NCBI RefSeq assembly: GCF_014257025.1
Contig: NZ_JACMSF010000011.1
Location: 1-64,000, forward strand
Length of the DNA: 64,000 nucleotides
Reading direction: 5' to 3'
Origin: Streptomyces cupreus
GTDB taxonomy: Bacteria > Actinomycetota > Actinomycetes > Streptomycetales > Streptomycetaceae
Shown here: piece by piece, positions 24,327 to 34,189 of the stretch
Numbering within the stretch: position 1 is the stretch's first letter
Layout of the letters: the number at the start of each line of letters is the position of its first letter
Translations under genes and position numbers: made by a program
The notes under the pieces: generated by a model
What the model was told of the DNA's origin: nothing
The model's input: the letters and a program-made list of their open reading frames with translations, nothing else
Databases searched by the model: none

Positions 24327-25669
24327 TGCCGCTGCCCTCGGCCCATGACGTGGCACTCGCCGCCGAACGCCGTGCCGCCGCCCGTCTGCTGTTGGCCCAC
24401 CCACTGGTCACCAGCCACGGCCCGCACAGCGACACGTTCCCGCTGATCCGCCGCCATGCCGACTGGCTCGCCCAGCGCTTCCAGCAGGTGTTCGGCTACC
24501 GACTCCTCGTCGAGGCGTCGTACGCCCGCCTGTTCAAGGCAGGCCTCGGCCCCGGCTCCGGCCACCGCCTGGAGCGGCCGTCCACCGGCACACCGTTCAC
24601 GCCACGGACGTACACCTACCTGGCCCTCGCCCTCTCGGTCCTCGTCACCGCCCCCGAGCAGCTCCTGCTCTCCCAGCTCGTCGCGGACCTGAGGGCCGCG
24701 GCCGTGGACGCGGGGATCGAGATCAGCGACAGCGGGCGCCAGGCGGAGCGGCGCACACTCGCCGCCGCGCTGCGCCAACTCGTCGACTGGGGCGTGCTGA
24801 CGGAGACCGAGGGCCATGTCTCGGCCGTCGCCGAGGAGCGGGGCGGCGAGGCGCTGCTGACCGTGGACCGCGAGATCGCCCGCGCGGTCGTCGCCGGACC
24901 GCTGGCGCAGAGCCGCGACGGCGCGGATCTCGTCCGGCGGGCCGCCGACCCCGGCTTCGGCGGCCCGCGTACCTACGTGCGCAGACGCCTCGTCGAGACA
25001 CCCGCCGTCCACCTCGACGACCTCACCAGCGCCGAGCGGGAATGGCTGCGGACCCGACAGCGGCGTGAGTCCCAGGCCTTCTCCGAACTGCTGGGTCTGG
25101 AGGCCGAGATCCGCGCCGAGGGCATCGCCCTGGTCGACCCGGACGGCGACCTCACCGACCTGCACCTGCCCGGCACCGGCACCGTCGCCCAGGCAGCGCT
25201 GCTGCTGGTGGGACGGCTGGTCGACCGACTGCGCCCCGAGGATCCCGGCCACCCCGCGGTCGGCGGCAGGCTGGTCATCGGCGTCCGGGTCCCGGACGGG
25301 CTGTTGCCCGAGTTGCTCGATGAGCTCGTCGAGGAGTACGGCCGACGCAGCAACTGGCAGCGAGGTCTCCTGGAAGACCGGGAGGGGCTGCTCGCCGCCG
25401 TCCTCGACCTGCTGGTCCGCATGCGCCTGATGGCACCCGCCGGTCCGGTGCGCGCCGACGGCCACGGCCTGCCCGGGGGATACGAGGACGCAGTGCTGGA
25501 CGGCCGGTCCGTCACCGACGTCTCGGGCGCCCGCGGACAGGACGGTACGCACGGTTGGGTGCTGCTCGCCGCTGCCGCCCGGTTCGCCACCACGGTGGCC
25601 GTCACCTCCCGCACCGAACAGCCGCAAGCAGACGATGTCTCTGAGGGACCCGAGGAGCCGACCCGGTGA
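24326..25669 (+). CDS. jetB: Wadjet-type JetB (DUF2398/TIGR02678 family)
   Basis: A 447-aa protein, the MukE/KITE-like subunit. Family-like features are ERRAAARLLLAHPLVTSHGP at the start, FTPRTYTYLALALSVLVTAPEQLLLSQL at about 92-118 and ALRQLVDWGVLTETEGH at about 150 (winged helix). GGPRTYVRRRLVETPAVHLDDL comes at about 212, and LLEDREGLLAAVLDLLVRMRLMAP near the end. It overlaps jetA by one base at its start and jetC by four at its end, so all subunits are made from one message in fixed ratio. No defect is visible. Confidence 0.87.
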   Translation: MPLPSAHDVALAAERRAAARLLLAHPLVTSHGPHSDTFPLIRRHADWLAQRFQQVFGYRLLVEASYARLFKAGLGPGSGHRLERPSTGTPFTPRTYTYLALALSVLVTAPEQLLLSQLVADLRAAAVDAGIEISDSGRQAERRTLAAALRQLVDWGVLTETEGHVSAVAEERGGEALLTVDREIARAVVAGPLAQSRDGADLVRRAADPGFGGPRTYVRRRLVETPAVHLDDLTSAEREWLRTRQRRESQAFSELLGLEAEIRAEGIALVDPDGDLTDLHLPGTGTVAQAALLLVGRLVDRLRPEDPGHPAVGGRLVIGVRVPDGLLPELLDELVEEYGRRSNWQRGLLEDREGLLAAVLDLLVRMRLMAPAGPVRADGHGLPGGYEDAVLDGRSVTDVSGARGQDGTHGWVLLAAAARFATTVAVTSRTEQPQADDVSEGPEEPTR

Positions 25670-28600
25670 ACCGCCCCCCTTCCCCGCACCGCTACCGCCT
25701 GCACCGCGCCGGCATCCGGAACGTCTGGCAGTACGACGAGCAGGAGTTCGTCTTCGGCGACGGCCGCCTGCTGCTGCGCGGCAAGAACGGCGCCGGCAAG
25801 TCCAAGGCCCTGGAGATGCTGCTGCCCTACCTCCTCGACGGCGACGCCCGCGCGCTGGACGCGACAGGCACCGGGCGCACCACCCTCCTCTGGCTCATGC
25901 TGGACGGATTCGAGCAGACCAACCGGCTGGGCTACCTGTGGGTGGAGTTCGCGCGCACGGACGAGGACGGCCAAGACCACCACCTCACCCTCGGCGCGGC
26001 CATCCGCGCCTCCCAGTCGACCAGGACGGCCAAGCCGTTCTTCTTCGTCACCCCGCTGCGGGTGGGCGAGGACCTGCACCTGGCCCCCGCCGGTCAGCCG
26101 CTGCCGCTCGACCAACTCAAGTCGCTCGTCGGCCCGGAGAACGTCACCGACCGTGCCGTGGAGCACCGGGCCCGGGTCGCCCGCCAGCTGTTCGGCCTCA
26201 CCGATCCGGCGCGCTACCGCAACCTGCTCCACCTGCTGCACCGCCTGCGCCGCCCCACCATCGGCGACCGCATCGACTCCGGCGGTCTGGTCTCCGTCCT
26301 CGCGGAGACGCTGCCCGCGCTCGACGACGAGGTCGTGGAGAAGGTGGCCCGCAGCCTCGACGACCTGGACGCCGTCCGGACCGACCTCGGGCGCCTGGAG
26401 CGGACCGACGAGGCGCTGCGGACCTTCCTGGCCGGTTACCGCGGCTACCTGCACGGGACGCTGCGCCGCCGGACCGACGAGGTGAACGGCGCACTGGAAC
26501 GGCTTGCGGAGCACCGGCGTCTGGCGGGCGAGGCAGTGAAGAAGGCGGCGAAGCTCCGCACGAGCGAGGACGAACTCACCGCCCGCCTCGACGTCCTCAA
26601 GGCGGAGGCGGAAGCGGCCGAGACGGACCTCGCCGCCCTGCACGCCAGCGCCAGCTACCGCAGCCTGCAGGAACTCGGGGAGAAGCGCGCCACGGTGACC
26701 GCCCTGCACAGCGCGGCGGCGACCGCCTTCAAGGCCCTGCGCCAGGCCCACAGCACTCAGGAGGAGTCAGGGCGGCGGCTCACCGAAGAAGCCGGAAGGC
26801 TCGGCGCGGAACTGGCCGAACTCCACGCGGCACACGGCGAGTTGCTGCGCGAGGCGGAGCGGTCGGGTCTCGGCCCGGTGCATCTGGGCGAACCCGGGAC
26901 GGTCCCGGTCACTCCGGTCGCGGGTGCGGCGGCGGCCGAACTGACCTCCCCGGACGGCGACTTCCACGTCGTGCGGCACAGCGAGGTGCTTGCCGTCGAC
27001 ACGGAGTCCTGCGCGGCGGGCCTGCACGCCTGGGACACCCAATTGGCCGCCGCCGGGCCGGTGATCAGGAACCGCGCCCGGGCCGTGACCGAACTGACCG
27101 CGCTCATCGACACGACACATCGGGCCCAGCGAGAGGCGCACGAGGCCGACGCCGCGCGAGAGCGGCTGGAGGAGCAGGCGGACGACGCACGTGAGCGGGC
27201 CGTACGCCGACGGGAGGAGACAGCACACGAAGGGGAGGCATACGCAGGCGCCGTACGGACCTGGACCGAGCGACTGCAAAGCCTCACCGGCGTGTCCCTC
27301 GACGCCGTGCACGGGCTGCTCGTCCACGACCCGGCAGAGGGTCCGCTGCCCGCGCACGCCCCCGACGACGTGGCCGACACCGCCCGGTCGGCCATCGAGC
27401 CGTGGCTGGCGGAACTGGGCGAACAGCGCGTCGCGCGTGCTGTGACGATCCGCGAGCTGGCTGCCGAACAGGACCGCCTGCGGCGGGAGCGGAACGACTG
27501 GGAAGCCCGCACCGACCCCGAGCCCGCGCCCCCGCCCCACCGCTCGGCACCGCGCACCCCCGGCACCGGCGCACCCCTGTACCGGCTCGTGGACTTCGCC
27601 GACGGCCTGGAACCGGCGGCCCGGGCGGGCCTGGAAGCCGCACTCGAAGCGAGCGGCCTGCTCGACGCCTGGGTGTGCGCCGACGGCACCGTCGTGGACC
27701 CGGCCACCCGGGACACCCTCCTCACCCCCGGCGCCCCGCCCGCCGGACCTGTGCTCGCCGAGGGGTTGCGCCCGGTCATGACACCGGACAGCGGTGTGAC
27801 GACCGAGCAGGTCGAGCACGTGCTCCATGCGGTGGCTCTGATCACGGACGGGACCACCGGCACGCAGGCCGGATCCGCGCTCGGCACGGACGGCTTCTGG
27901 AAGCTGGGCGTCGCCCGAGGCCGTCACACCAAGCAGACTGCCGAGTACGTCGGTGCGGAGGTGCGTGCCGAGACCCGTCGCCGGGCCCTGGCCGAACTCG
28001 ATCGACAACTCGTGGATGTGCAGGCGGAGGTGACGCAACAGGAGCAGGAGATGCGGATCCTCACGGAGCGCCGAGCCCACGTGGCCGACGCACTGAGCCA
28101 CCCGCCCCCGGGACGCCCACTGACCGATGCGTGGGCCCGTACCACCGAGGCCGAACGCACCGCCCAGATGCTGGCCGGCAAGGCGTCCACAGCCGCCCGT
28201 GAGGCGGAGCAGGCGCGTGCCCGCGCGGTCGCTGCCCGGCGAGAGGCCGAGGCGACTGCGAGCGCGCACGACCTCCCGGTCGACCCTGCCGCACTCGACT
28301 CCGTACGGCTCGGTCTGGACCGCCTCGGCACCGGCACGGAACGACTGCGTAAACGGCTGCGCGTGGTGGTGTCGTCCACCGACGCCCATCGCCAGGGTCG
28401 CGAAGACTTCGCGCGCGCCCTGACGTCCACTCGGGAGGCGGAATCCGACTACTCCGAACCACTCGCCCGCCTCGACGCCGCCCGCCGCACGGTCCGGGGT
28501 CTGGAGGAGGCGCTGGATGCGCCGGAACAGGAGATCCTCGCCCGCGAGGACGAGGCGAAGCGGCGGCTGGAGGCCGTGGGGCGTCAGCTTCCCGGCGCTG

Positions 28601-29889
28601 AGCGCGACCTGAATGCCGTGCACGACGAACGTGTGCGCGCCGAGGAGGAGGAGAAAACCAGGCGAGAGGCGCTCGCCACGCAGGAGGGAGAGACGGTCGC
28701 GACTGGCAGGAGACTGCGTACGGCGCTGTCCTTGCCGGGCGTGACCAGGGGTGCGGGCCTCGACATGTCGGCGGAGCACGAGGAAGGCGAGGCGCACTCC
28801 GTCGAGGACGGCGAGGAGCGTTCCGCAGAGGACGGCGATGCGCACCCCTTCGGGGACGGCGCACACGACCGCACCACGGCCCTGCGCCTGCTCGTGGACG
28901 ACGTACGAAGCCGCCTGGACGCCGAGCGGCGCGACATCTCGGACACCGCGCTCCTCATCCGTCACACGAGCCTGCGCGACCAGCTCTCCGGAGGCTACGA
29001 CGCCACACTGGAGGAACACGACGGCATCAAGATCTGCCGTCTCGTCGACGACCACGGCCCGCACGACATCGCCGCGGTCGGCGAGCGCATCGCGGCCCAG
29101 GCGACCGAGGCCCGCGAACGGCTGACGGAGCGCGAGCGAGAGGTGTTCCAACGCTTCCTCACCGGAGAGCTGGGAGACCACCTCTCCTCGCAGGTCCTGT
29201 CCGCGGGCGCCCTGGTAGCCGCACTGAACGGCACGCTGTCCACGGTCCGGACGTCACACGGGCTGGGCGTCACGCTGGACTGGAAGCTGGCGGACGGCGT
29301 GGAGGCCGACGTCAAGGCGGCGGTCGACCTCCTGCGCAGCCCGTCCGGCCTGCGCACCCACGACCAGTCCGACCAGCTCCGAGACGTGCTCCAGCGCCGT
29401 ATCGAGGACGCCCGCCGCGCCGACCCGGGCGCAGGCTATGCGGCCCATCTGCGCACCGCCCTCGATTACCGGGACTGGTTCACCTTCATCCCCTGGGTGG
29501 TCAACGACGCCGTTCCCGGCAGCCGCCGCAAACTCTCGGGCCGCACGGGACTGAGCCAGGGTGAACAGCGTGTCCTGTCGTACCTGGTCCTCTTCGCCGC
29601 AGCGGCGGCCCACTTCACGAGCCTCGCGGAATCCGCCCCGCACGCACCCCGCCTGATCCTGCTGGACGACGCCTTCGCCAAGGTCGACGAGCCCACCCAC
29701 GCCCGCCTCGGCCGCATACTCGTCGATCTGGACCTCGACTTCGTCCTCACCAGCGAACGCCTCATCGGCAACTGGCCCGACGTGCCGTCGCTGCACATCT
29801 ACGAGTGCCTGCGCGACCCGCACGTGCGTGGCGTGGCCACGCTCCACTACACGTGGAACGGGCGGCAGAGGAGGCTGGTGTCGGTATGA
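25666..29889 (+). CDS. jetC: Wadjet-type JetC, SbcC/MukB-like SMC ATPase (TIGR02680)
   Basis: A 1407-aa SMC-like motor. Walker A (GKNGAGKS) lies at residues 39-46. Two long Ala/Glu/Arg-rich coiled coils run from about 270 to 590 and 790 to 1050. The ABC signature LSQGEQ is near 1295 and Walker B (LILLDD) near 1330; the D-loop (AFAKVDEP) follows. Start GTG 25666 is behind GAGGAG and overlaps the jetB stop (GTGA). The ATPase extrudes plasmid DNA so that JetD can cut it. An acidic EDG-rich insertion (about 1038-1066) sits before the second head half and looks like a local expansion. All ATPase motifs are intact. Confidence 0.9.
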   Translation: MNRPPSPHRYRLHRAGIRNVWQYDEQEFVFGDGRLLLRGKNGAGKSKALEMLLPYLLDGDARALDATGTGRTTLLWLMLDGFEQTNRLGYLWVEFARTDEDGQDHHLTLGAAIRASQSTRTAKPFFFVTPLRVGEDLHLAPAGQPLPLDQLKSLVGPENVTDRAVEHRARVARQLFGLTDPARYRNLLHLLHRLRRPTIGDRIDSGGLVSVLAETLPALDDEVVEKVARSLDDLDAVRTDLGRLERTDEALRTFLAGYRGYLHGTLRRRTDEVNGALERLAEHRRLAGEAVKKAAKLRTSEDELTARLDVLKAEAEAAETDLAALHASASYRSLQELGEKRATVTALHSAAATAFKALRQAHSTQEESGRRLTEEAGRLGAELAELHAAHGELLREAERSGLGPVHLGEPGTVPVTPVAGAAAAELTSPDGDFHVVRHSEVLAVDTESCAAGLHAWDTQLAAAGPVIRNRARAVTELTALIDTTHRAQREAHEADAARERLEEQADDARERAVRRREETAHEGEAYAGAVRTWTERLQSLTGVSLDAVHGLLVHDPAEGPLPAHAPDDVADTARSAIEPWLAELGEQRVARAVTIRELAAEQDRLRRERNDWEARTDPEPAPPPHRSAPRTPGTGAPLYRLVDFADGLEPAARAGLEAALEASGLLDAWVCADGTVVDPATRDTLLTPGAPPAGPVLAEGLRPVMTPDSGVTTEQVEHVLHAVALITDGTTGTQAGSALGTDGFWKLGVARGRHTKQTAEYVGAEVRAETRRRALAELDRQLVDVQAEVTQQEQEMRILTERRAHVADALSHPPPGRPLTDAWARTTEAERTAQMLAGKASTAAREAEQARARAVAARREAEATASAHDLPVDPAALDSVRLGLDRLGTGTERLRKRLRVVVSSTDAHRQGREDFARALTSTREAESDYSEPLARLDAARRTVRGLEEALDAPEQEILAREDEAKRRLEAVGRQLPGAERDLNAVHDERVRAEEEEKTRREALATQEGETVATGRRLRTALSLPGVTRGAGLDMSAEHEEGEAHSVEDGEERSAEDGDAHPFGDGAHDRTTALRLLVDDVRSRLDAERRDISDTALLIRHTSLRDQLSGGYDATLEEHDGIKICRLVDDHGPHDIAAVGERIAAQATEARERLTEREREVFQRFLTGELGDHLSSQVLSAGALVAALNGTLSTVRTSHGLGVTLDWKLADGVEADVKAAVDLLRSPSGLRTHDQSDQLRDVLQRRIEDARRADPGAGYAAHLRTALDYRDWFTFIPWVVNDAVPGSRRKLSGRTGLSQGEQRVLSYLVLFAAAAAHFTSLAESAPHAPRLILLDDAFAKVDEPTHARLGRILVDLDLDFVLTSERLIGNWPDVPSLHIYECLRDPHVRGVATLHYTWNGRQRRLVSV

Positions 29890-31202
29890 CGGACGCCCGA
29901 GTGAAGGACGAGCCGCCGCTGACCGCCGAAGCGATGGCGTTCCTGACCCGGCCAGGGCTGAAGCGTCTGTGGACGGCAGCCCGTACCCGCCTCGAACGAG
30001 GCGGCCTCCTGCCGGCCGGCACGATCCGACTCGCGGACCTGGACGCGGAGGAGCGCGAGGCCCTGTCGCTCCTCCTGGCCAGACCGGTCACCGGCCCCAC
30101 CGCCACGATCCGCCTGCCGGACCTGGACACCCGCCTGCGCACCAGTGCGGTCGGCCGGAGCCTGGCCGCGACCCTGACGGAACTGGGCCCGCCGCTGACC
30201 GACCGGCGGGCGGTCCGGGACGCGGCGCAGGCCGAACGCACCCGTCTGTGGTCCGCGACGGAAAAGGCCCTCGCCGCAACACCACTGGCAGACCAGGCGT
30301 GGGCCCGCCAATGGCTGGAGGAGATACGGCGAGGCGGCACGCTGACGCGACAATCGTCCGCCGGCACCGCGCTCACGACCATCACCCAGGCCATCGAAAC
30401 CCTCGCGACCCTCTTCCCCGGCACAGGAACGGATCCCACCCCCGCCACCTGGGGCCGCGGTGAACTGGCCACCCGCACGACCGGTTCGGCTCATGGCCTG
30501 GACGACGGCACCTTGCTGGCCCGCCTGGTCCAGCGCGGCATAGCGGTGGCCCGGGGCGTGGACTTCCCCGGTGACGCTCCGGGCCGTCGTGCTCTGTGGC
30601 GGCAGGCCTCGGTCACTCCCGACGAGGTCTCCAGCACCGTGCTCACCTATGGCCTTCGGCCGACGGGCGCCACCTGGCAGGAAGCTGCCCTGCGCCAACG
30701 CGCCGACCACCGGCTGGAGGCGCACCTGACCCTGCGCGAACTCCGCGCCCTGCACCTGACGTTCCCACCGGGCACGCGTATCCACGTCTGCGAGAACCCG
30801 CGCGTGGTGGAGGCCGCGGCGGACACCGCCTGCACCGCATCCCTGATCTGCACCTCGGGCAGTGCTGCGACGGTGGTCCTCACCCTTCTGGACGCGTTGT
30901 CGGCGGCCGGCTGCGCCTTCGCCTACCACGGTGACTTCGACTGGCCGGGTATCGCGCTCGCCAACCGGGTCATGGGGCGGTACCAGGCGGAACCGTGGCG
31001 CATGACGGCGGCAGACTACGAATACCTGGCAACGCGCGCGGAGTTGCAGGGAACGCCGCCGCTTCCCCTCACCGGCACACCGATCGAGGCGGCCTGGGAC
31101 GCGGAACTGGCCGCGACCATGGACGCTTTGGGTGTCGCTCTGCATGAGGAGGCGGCGCTGGATCTGTTGCTGGGCGACCTCGCGGGGTGTGAGCGTCCGT
31201 GA
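29886..31202 (+). CDS. jetD: Wadjet-type JetD, Toprim nuclease (DUF2399/TIGR02679)
   Basis: A 438-aa protein whose ATG overlaps the jetC stop (ATGA). The N-terminal two thirds matches the TIGR02679 pattern (FLTRPGLKRLWTAARTRLER, then paired LPAGTIRLADL and PTATIRLPDL elements). The C-terminal DUF2399 part is Toprim-like. HVCENPRVVEAAAD near residue 300 supplies the Glu; YHGDFDWPGIALANRV near 347 supplies the DxD metal residues. It is the subunit that cleaves the trapped plasmid. All catalytic residues seem present, so the system is probably active. Confidence 0.88.
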   Translation: MTDARVKDEPPLTAEAMAFLTRPGLKRLWTAARTRLERGGLLPAGTIRLADLDAEEREALSLLLARPVTGPTATIRLPDLDTRLRTSAVGRSLAATLTELGPPLTDRRAVRDAAQAERTRLWSATEKALAATPLADQAWARQWLEEIRRGGTLTRQSSAGTALTTITQAIETLATLFPGTGTDPTPATWGRGELATRTTGSAHGLDDGTLLARLVQRGIAVARGVDFPGDAPGRRALWRQASVTPDEVSSTVLTYGLRPTGATWQEAALRQRADHRLEAHLTLRELRALHLTFPPGTRIHVCENPRVVEAAADTACTASLICTSGSAATVVLTLLDALSAAGCAFAYHGDFDWPGIALANRVMGRYQAEPWRMTAADYEYLATRAELQGTPPLPLTGTPIEAAWDAELAATMDALGVALHEEAALDLLLGDLAGCERP

Positions 31203-31268
31203 CATCGCACCCTCGGCCTACGGCACTCTTGAGTCAGCACATCAAGCGCACCATGGGAGCTGGGCGGA

Positions 31269-32951
31269 ATGGGCACGGGCGGCCTTACCGAGGCAAGTCT
31301 CAGAGCACTGGCCGGAGCGCGTTCCTTCGAGCGCGGCATCGGCTACCTCGACGCCGTCTCCGGAGTGGAGATCGGCGACGGCTGGGTCGCCGCCACCGTC
31401 CACGGCACCGAGCGCTACGAGGTGGAGCTGACCCTTGACGATCCAAGCGGGCTCTCCGGCGAGTGCGACTGCCCCTATGGCCGGGAGGGCAACTTCTGCA
31501 AGCACCTGGTCGCGCTCGGGCTGACGGTTCTCGCCCAGCGGGAGAGCCTGCCGCGGCAGCGCGAGGCGGCCCGCACCCGCGTGCAGGGCCTCGACGTGTG
31601 GCTGTCCGCCCTGTCCAAGGACGAGTTGCTCGCCCTGGTACGCGAACAGGTCGGTGAGGACCGGAAGTTGAGGCACCGCCTGGAGCTGCGGGCGGCGAGC
31701 GCCCGCGGGGACCTTGCCGGGGTCCGGGCCCGCATCCGTGAACTCCTCGACATCGGCCCGTTCGCACGCTACGGGTACGTCGAGTACGCCGATGCCCGCG
31801 CCTACGCCGGCCAGGCCGGGCAGGCAGTGTCCGCGATCGGCTCGCTCACTCGCTCAGGCCGGGCAGCCGACGCGATCACCCTGGCGCGAGAGGCGATGCG
31901 GCTGCTGGCCGACGCGGTGGACAGCGTCGACGACTCCGACGGCGGGCTCGGCCAGGTCGGTGACGGTCTCGCCGACGCCCACCTCGAAGCGTGCCGTGCG
32001 GCACGCCCGGACGCGGAGGAACTCGCGCGCTGGCTGGTCGATCACGCGCTGGGCGAATGCGACGACGGCCTCACCGATATCGACCCGCTCGACTACGAGG
32101 ACATCCTCGGCGGACGGGGCATGTCCACCCTGCGTGAGCTGGCGATCGGGGCGTGGCGGCGCAACCGTACGGGCTGGGCGGAGAAGTCCCTGATGGAGCG
32201 TCTGGCCAGGGCGGGCGGTGACGTCGACACGGTGATTGCCGTGTACGCGGCCGACCTTGCGGCGAACGGCCACACGCACCTGGCCATCGCCGGCGAACTC
32301 GACGGGGCGGGACGTGCCGAGGAGGCATTGCGCTGGGCGGAACGCGGCATCAGAGAGACGCGCGACCTCGCCACCGTGGACACTGCCCTCGTCGACTACC
32401 TCTACGACCGCTACGCGCGAGCGGCACGGCATTCCGATGCCGTCGCCCTGCGCCGCGACCACTTCCGCGCACGCCGCACGCTACTGACGTACCGGCAGCT
32501 GCGCACTGCCGCGCGGGCGGCCGACTGCTGGCCGGCGGAGCGCGAAGGGGCGCTCACTCTGCTGCGGGCCGATGCCGAGCGGCAGCGCCAGGTGAGCAAC
32601 GGCGGCCCGGTACTCGTCGACGCCCTGCTCGACGACAAGGACGTCGACGCAGCCTGGCGGGCCGCCACCGTCACCGGCGCCGACGACCGGCAGTGGCTCA
32701 TCCTCGCCGACCAGGCGCGGGCCGACCGTCCCGCCGAGGCGCTCGGCATCTACCAGCGCCTGGCCGAACCGCTCACCAAGCAGACCGGCAACACGGTCTA
32801 CGAGCGGCTCGTCAGCCTGCTCGTGAGCATCCGCGACTGCCACCGACGCCTGGGAACGCCGGACGAGTTCGCCGCGCACGTCCACGCTCTGCGCGCCGCC
32901 CACAAACGCAAGAGGAATCTGATGCGGCTGATGGACGAGCAGGGGATCTAG
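31269..32951 (+). CDS. SWIM zinc-finger protein with helical repeats, possible Wadjet accessory
   Basis: A 560-aa protein from ATG 31269, 66 bases after jetD. The SWIM finger is at residues 66-79: CDCPYGREGNFCKH, i.e. CxCx8CxH, typical of DNA- or protein-binding SWIM domains. The remaining 450 residues are helical and TPR-like (AGQAGQAVSAIGSLTRSGRA, AIAGELDGAGRAEEALRWAER, FAAHVHALRAAHKRKRNLMR). There is no enzyme motif. Co-direction and close spacing put it in the Wadjet transcript, but such proteins also occur alone, so the link is inference. The coding style resembles the jet genes. Confidence 0.82.
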   Translation: MGTGGLTEASLRALAGARSFERGIGYLDAVSGVEIGDGWVAATVHGTERYEVELTLDDPSGLSGECDCPYGREGNFCKHLVALGLTVLAQRESLPRQREAARTRVQGLDVWLSALSKDELLALVREQVGEDRKLRHRLELRAASARGDLAGVRARIRELLDIGPFARYGYVEYADARAYAGQAGQAVSAIGSLTRSGRAADAITLAREAMRLLADAVDSVDDSDGGLGQVGDGLADAHLEACRAARPDAEELARWLVDHALGECDDGLTDIDPLDYEDILGGRGMSTLRELAIGAWRRNRTGWAEKSLMERLARAGGDVDTVIAVYAADLAANGHTHLAIAGELDGAGRAEEALRWAERGIRETRDLATVDTALVDYLYDRYARAARHSDAVALRRDHFRARRTLLTYRQLRTAARAADCWPAEREGALTLLRADAERQRQVSNGGPVLVDALLDDKDVDAAWRAATVTGADDRQWLILADQARADRPAEALGIYQRLAEPLTKQTGNTVYERLVSLLVSIRDCHRRLGTPDEFAAHVHALRAAHKRKRNLMRLMDEQGI

Positions 32952-33051
32952 CCCGGAGACAGCCCTGGGTTCGGTGTACTTCCGCTTCCGTCCCCGCCCC
33001 GCGCCCCTCATCCCACATGTACTGCAGGTGAACTGGAAACCGGCAGCTCAA

Positions 33052-33116
33052 GTGACCCTTCCGTGACCCTGGAACAAGATCCTTCTATATAGATGACCGT
33101 CTATTGTTCATATTTG
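33052..33116 (+). promoter_or_regulatory. Candidate PHO box and promoter region of pstS
   Basis: Two adjacent 11-nt units, GTGACCCTTCC (33052-33062) and GTGACCCTGGA (33063-33073), resemble the 11-bp direct repeats bound by PhoP in Streptomyces. An unusually A/T-rich block follows (CTTCTATATAGATG near 33082), possibly the -10 region. GTTCATATTTG at 33106 is another possible half site. The sites lie 90-160 bases before pstS. Low-phosphate induction is inferred. Confidence 0.45.
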
Positions 33117-33208
33117 GGTAGCGGCCCATACGCGGAGGGTTCACATAGTCGAGATTCGATCCAGCAACGCGGCCGGGCAAGCCGGCGGAGACGAGGATCG
33201 AGAGTCAC

Positions 33209-34189
33209 GTGGACATTCATTTGTTGCGCCGGGCCAAGGCGCCCTTGGCTCTGATGGCGGCTGTGATGCTGGCGGTGAGCGCGTGTGGTGGGGACGACGG
33301 CGATGACGGCAACGGCAGTGGTTCCGGGGGGAGTGAGCTGTCGGGGTCGGTCAAGGTCGACGGGTCCAGTACCGTCGCCCCGTTGACCACCGCCGCCGCC
33401 GAGCTCTTCGCCGAGGAGCAGCCCAAGGTCCAGGTCACCGTGGGTACTTCGGGTACCGGCGGTGGGTTCGAGAAGTTCTGCAACGGTGAGACCGACATCT
33501 CCGACGCCTCCCGTCCGATCAAGGATGAGGAGAAGGCGGCCTGTGAGGAGAAGGGCATCACCTACGAGGAGTTCCAGATCGCCAACGACGCCCTGACCGT
33601 CGTCGTGCCCAAGGAGAACGATTGGGTCGAGTGTCTGACCGTCGAGCAGCTCAAGAAGATCTGGGAGCCCGGCTCCAAGATGAACAACTGGAACCAGGTC
33701 GACCCCAAGTTCCCCGACGAGGAACTGAAGTTGTTCGGGCCCGGTACCGACTCCGGCACCTTCGACTACTTCACCGACGAGATCAATGGTGAGGAGGGGG
33801 CCTCCCGGACTGATTACAGCCCCAGCGAGGACGACAACGTCATCGTCCAGGGTGTCGCCGGGTCCAAGGGCGGGCTCGGGTACTTCGGCTTCTCCTACTT
33901 CGAGGAGAACGCCGACAAACTCAAGGCCCTTCAGATCGATGGCGGCGAAGGGTGTGTGTCTCCCAGCGTCGAGACCGCTCAGGACGGGTCCTACACCCCT
34001 CTCGCCCGGCCCCTCTTCATCTACCCCTCCGCCAAGGCCCTTGAGCGGGAAGAGGTGCTCGGGTTCGTCGAGTACTACGTCGAGGACCACAAGGCCATCG
34101 CCGAGGACGCGCAGTTCATCCCGCTCAACGCCGAGCAGGAGACCGAGCTCAAGGCCGACCTCGACAAGCTGAAGGCAGCGGCGGGGTGA
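33209..34189 (+). CDS. pstS: Phosphate ABC transporter substrate-binding lipoprotein PstS
   Basis: A 326-aa lipoprotein from GTG 33209. Signal residues 1-25 end in the lipobox AVSAC, with Cys26 lipidated. Phosphate-binding loops are seen: [47 protein letters not shown] and [15 protein letters not shown]. This [20 protein letters not shown] pattern is the TIGR02136-type PstS, different from the longer SSAQ-type PstS of the classic Streptomyces pst operon. It captures phosphate outside the membrane and delivers it to PstC/PstA. Its stop overlaps the pstC start. Confidence 0.93.
   Translation: MDIHLLRRAKAPLALMAAVMLAVSACGGDDGDDGNGSGSGGSELSGSVKVDGSSTVAPLTTAAAELFAEEQPKVQVTVGTSGTGGGFEKFCNGETDISDASRPIKDEEKAACEEKGITYEEFQIANDALTVVVPKENDWVECLTVEQLKKIWEPGSKMNNWNQVDPKFPDEELKLFGPGTDSGTFDYFTDEINGEEGASRTDYSPSEDDNVIVQGVAGSKGGLGYFGFSYFEENADKLKALQIDGGEGCVSPSVETAQDGSYTPLARPLFIYPSAKALEREEVLGFVEYYVEDHKAIAEDAQFIPLNAEQETELKADLDKLKAAAG

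Noticed and set aside
24973..26751. 592-aa minus frame opposite JetB and JetC
   Set aside because: Shadow frame caused by high GC; both strands cannot be coding over such a length and the plus strand has all the motifs.
26767..29181. 804-aa open frame opposite JetC
   Set aside because: Antisense shadow of the SMC ATPase; composition is not protein-like and no motif is present.
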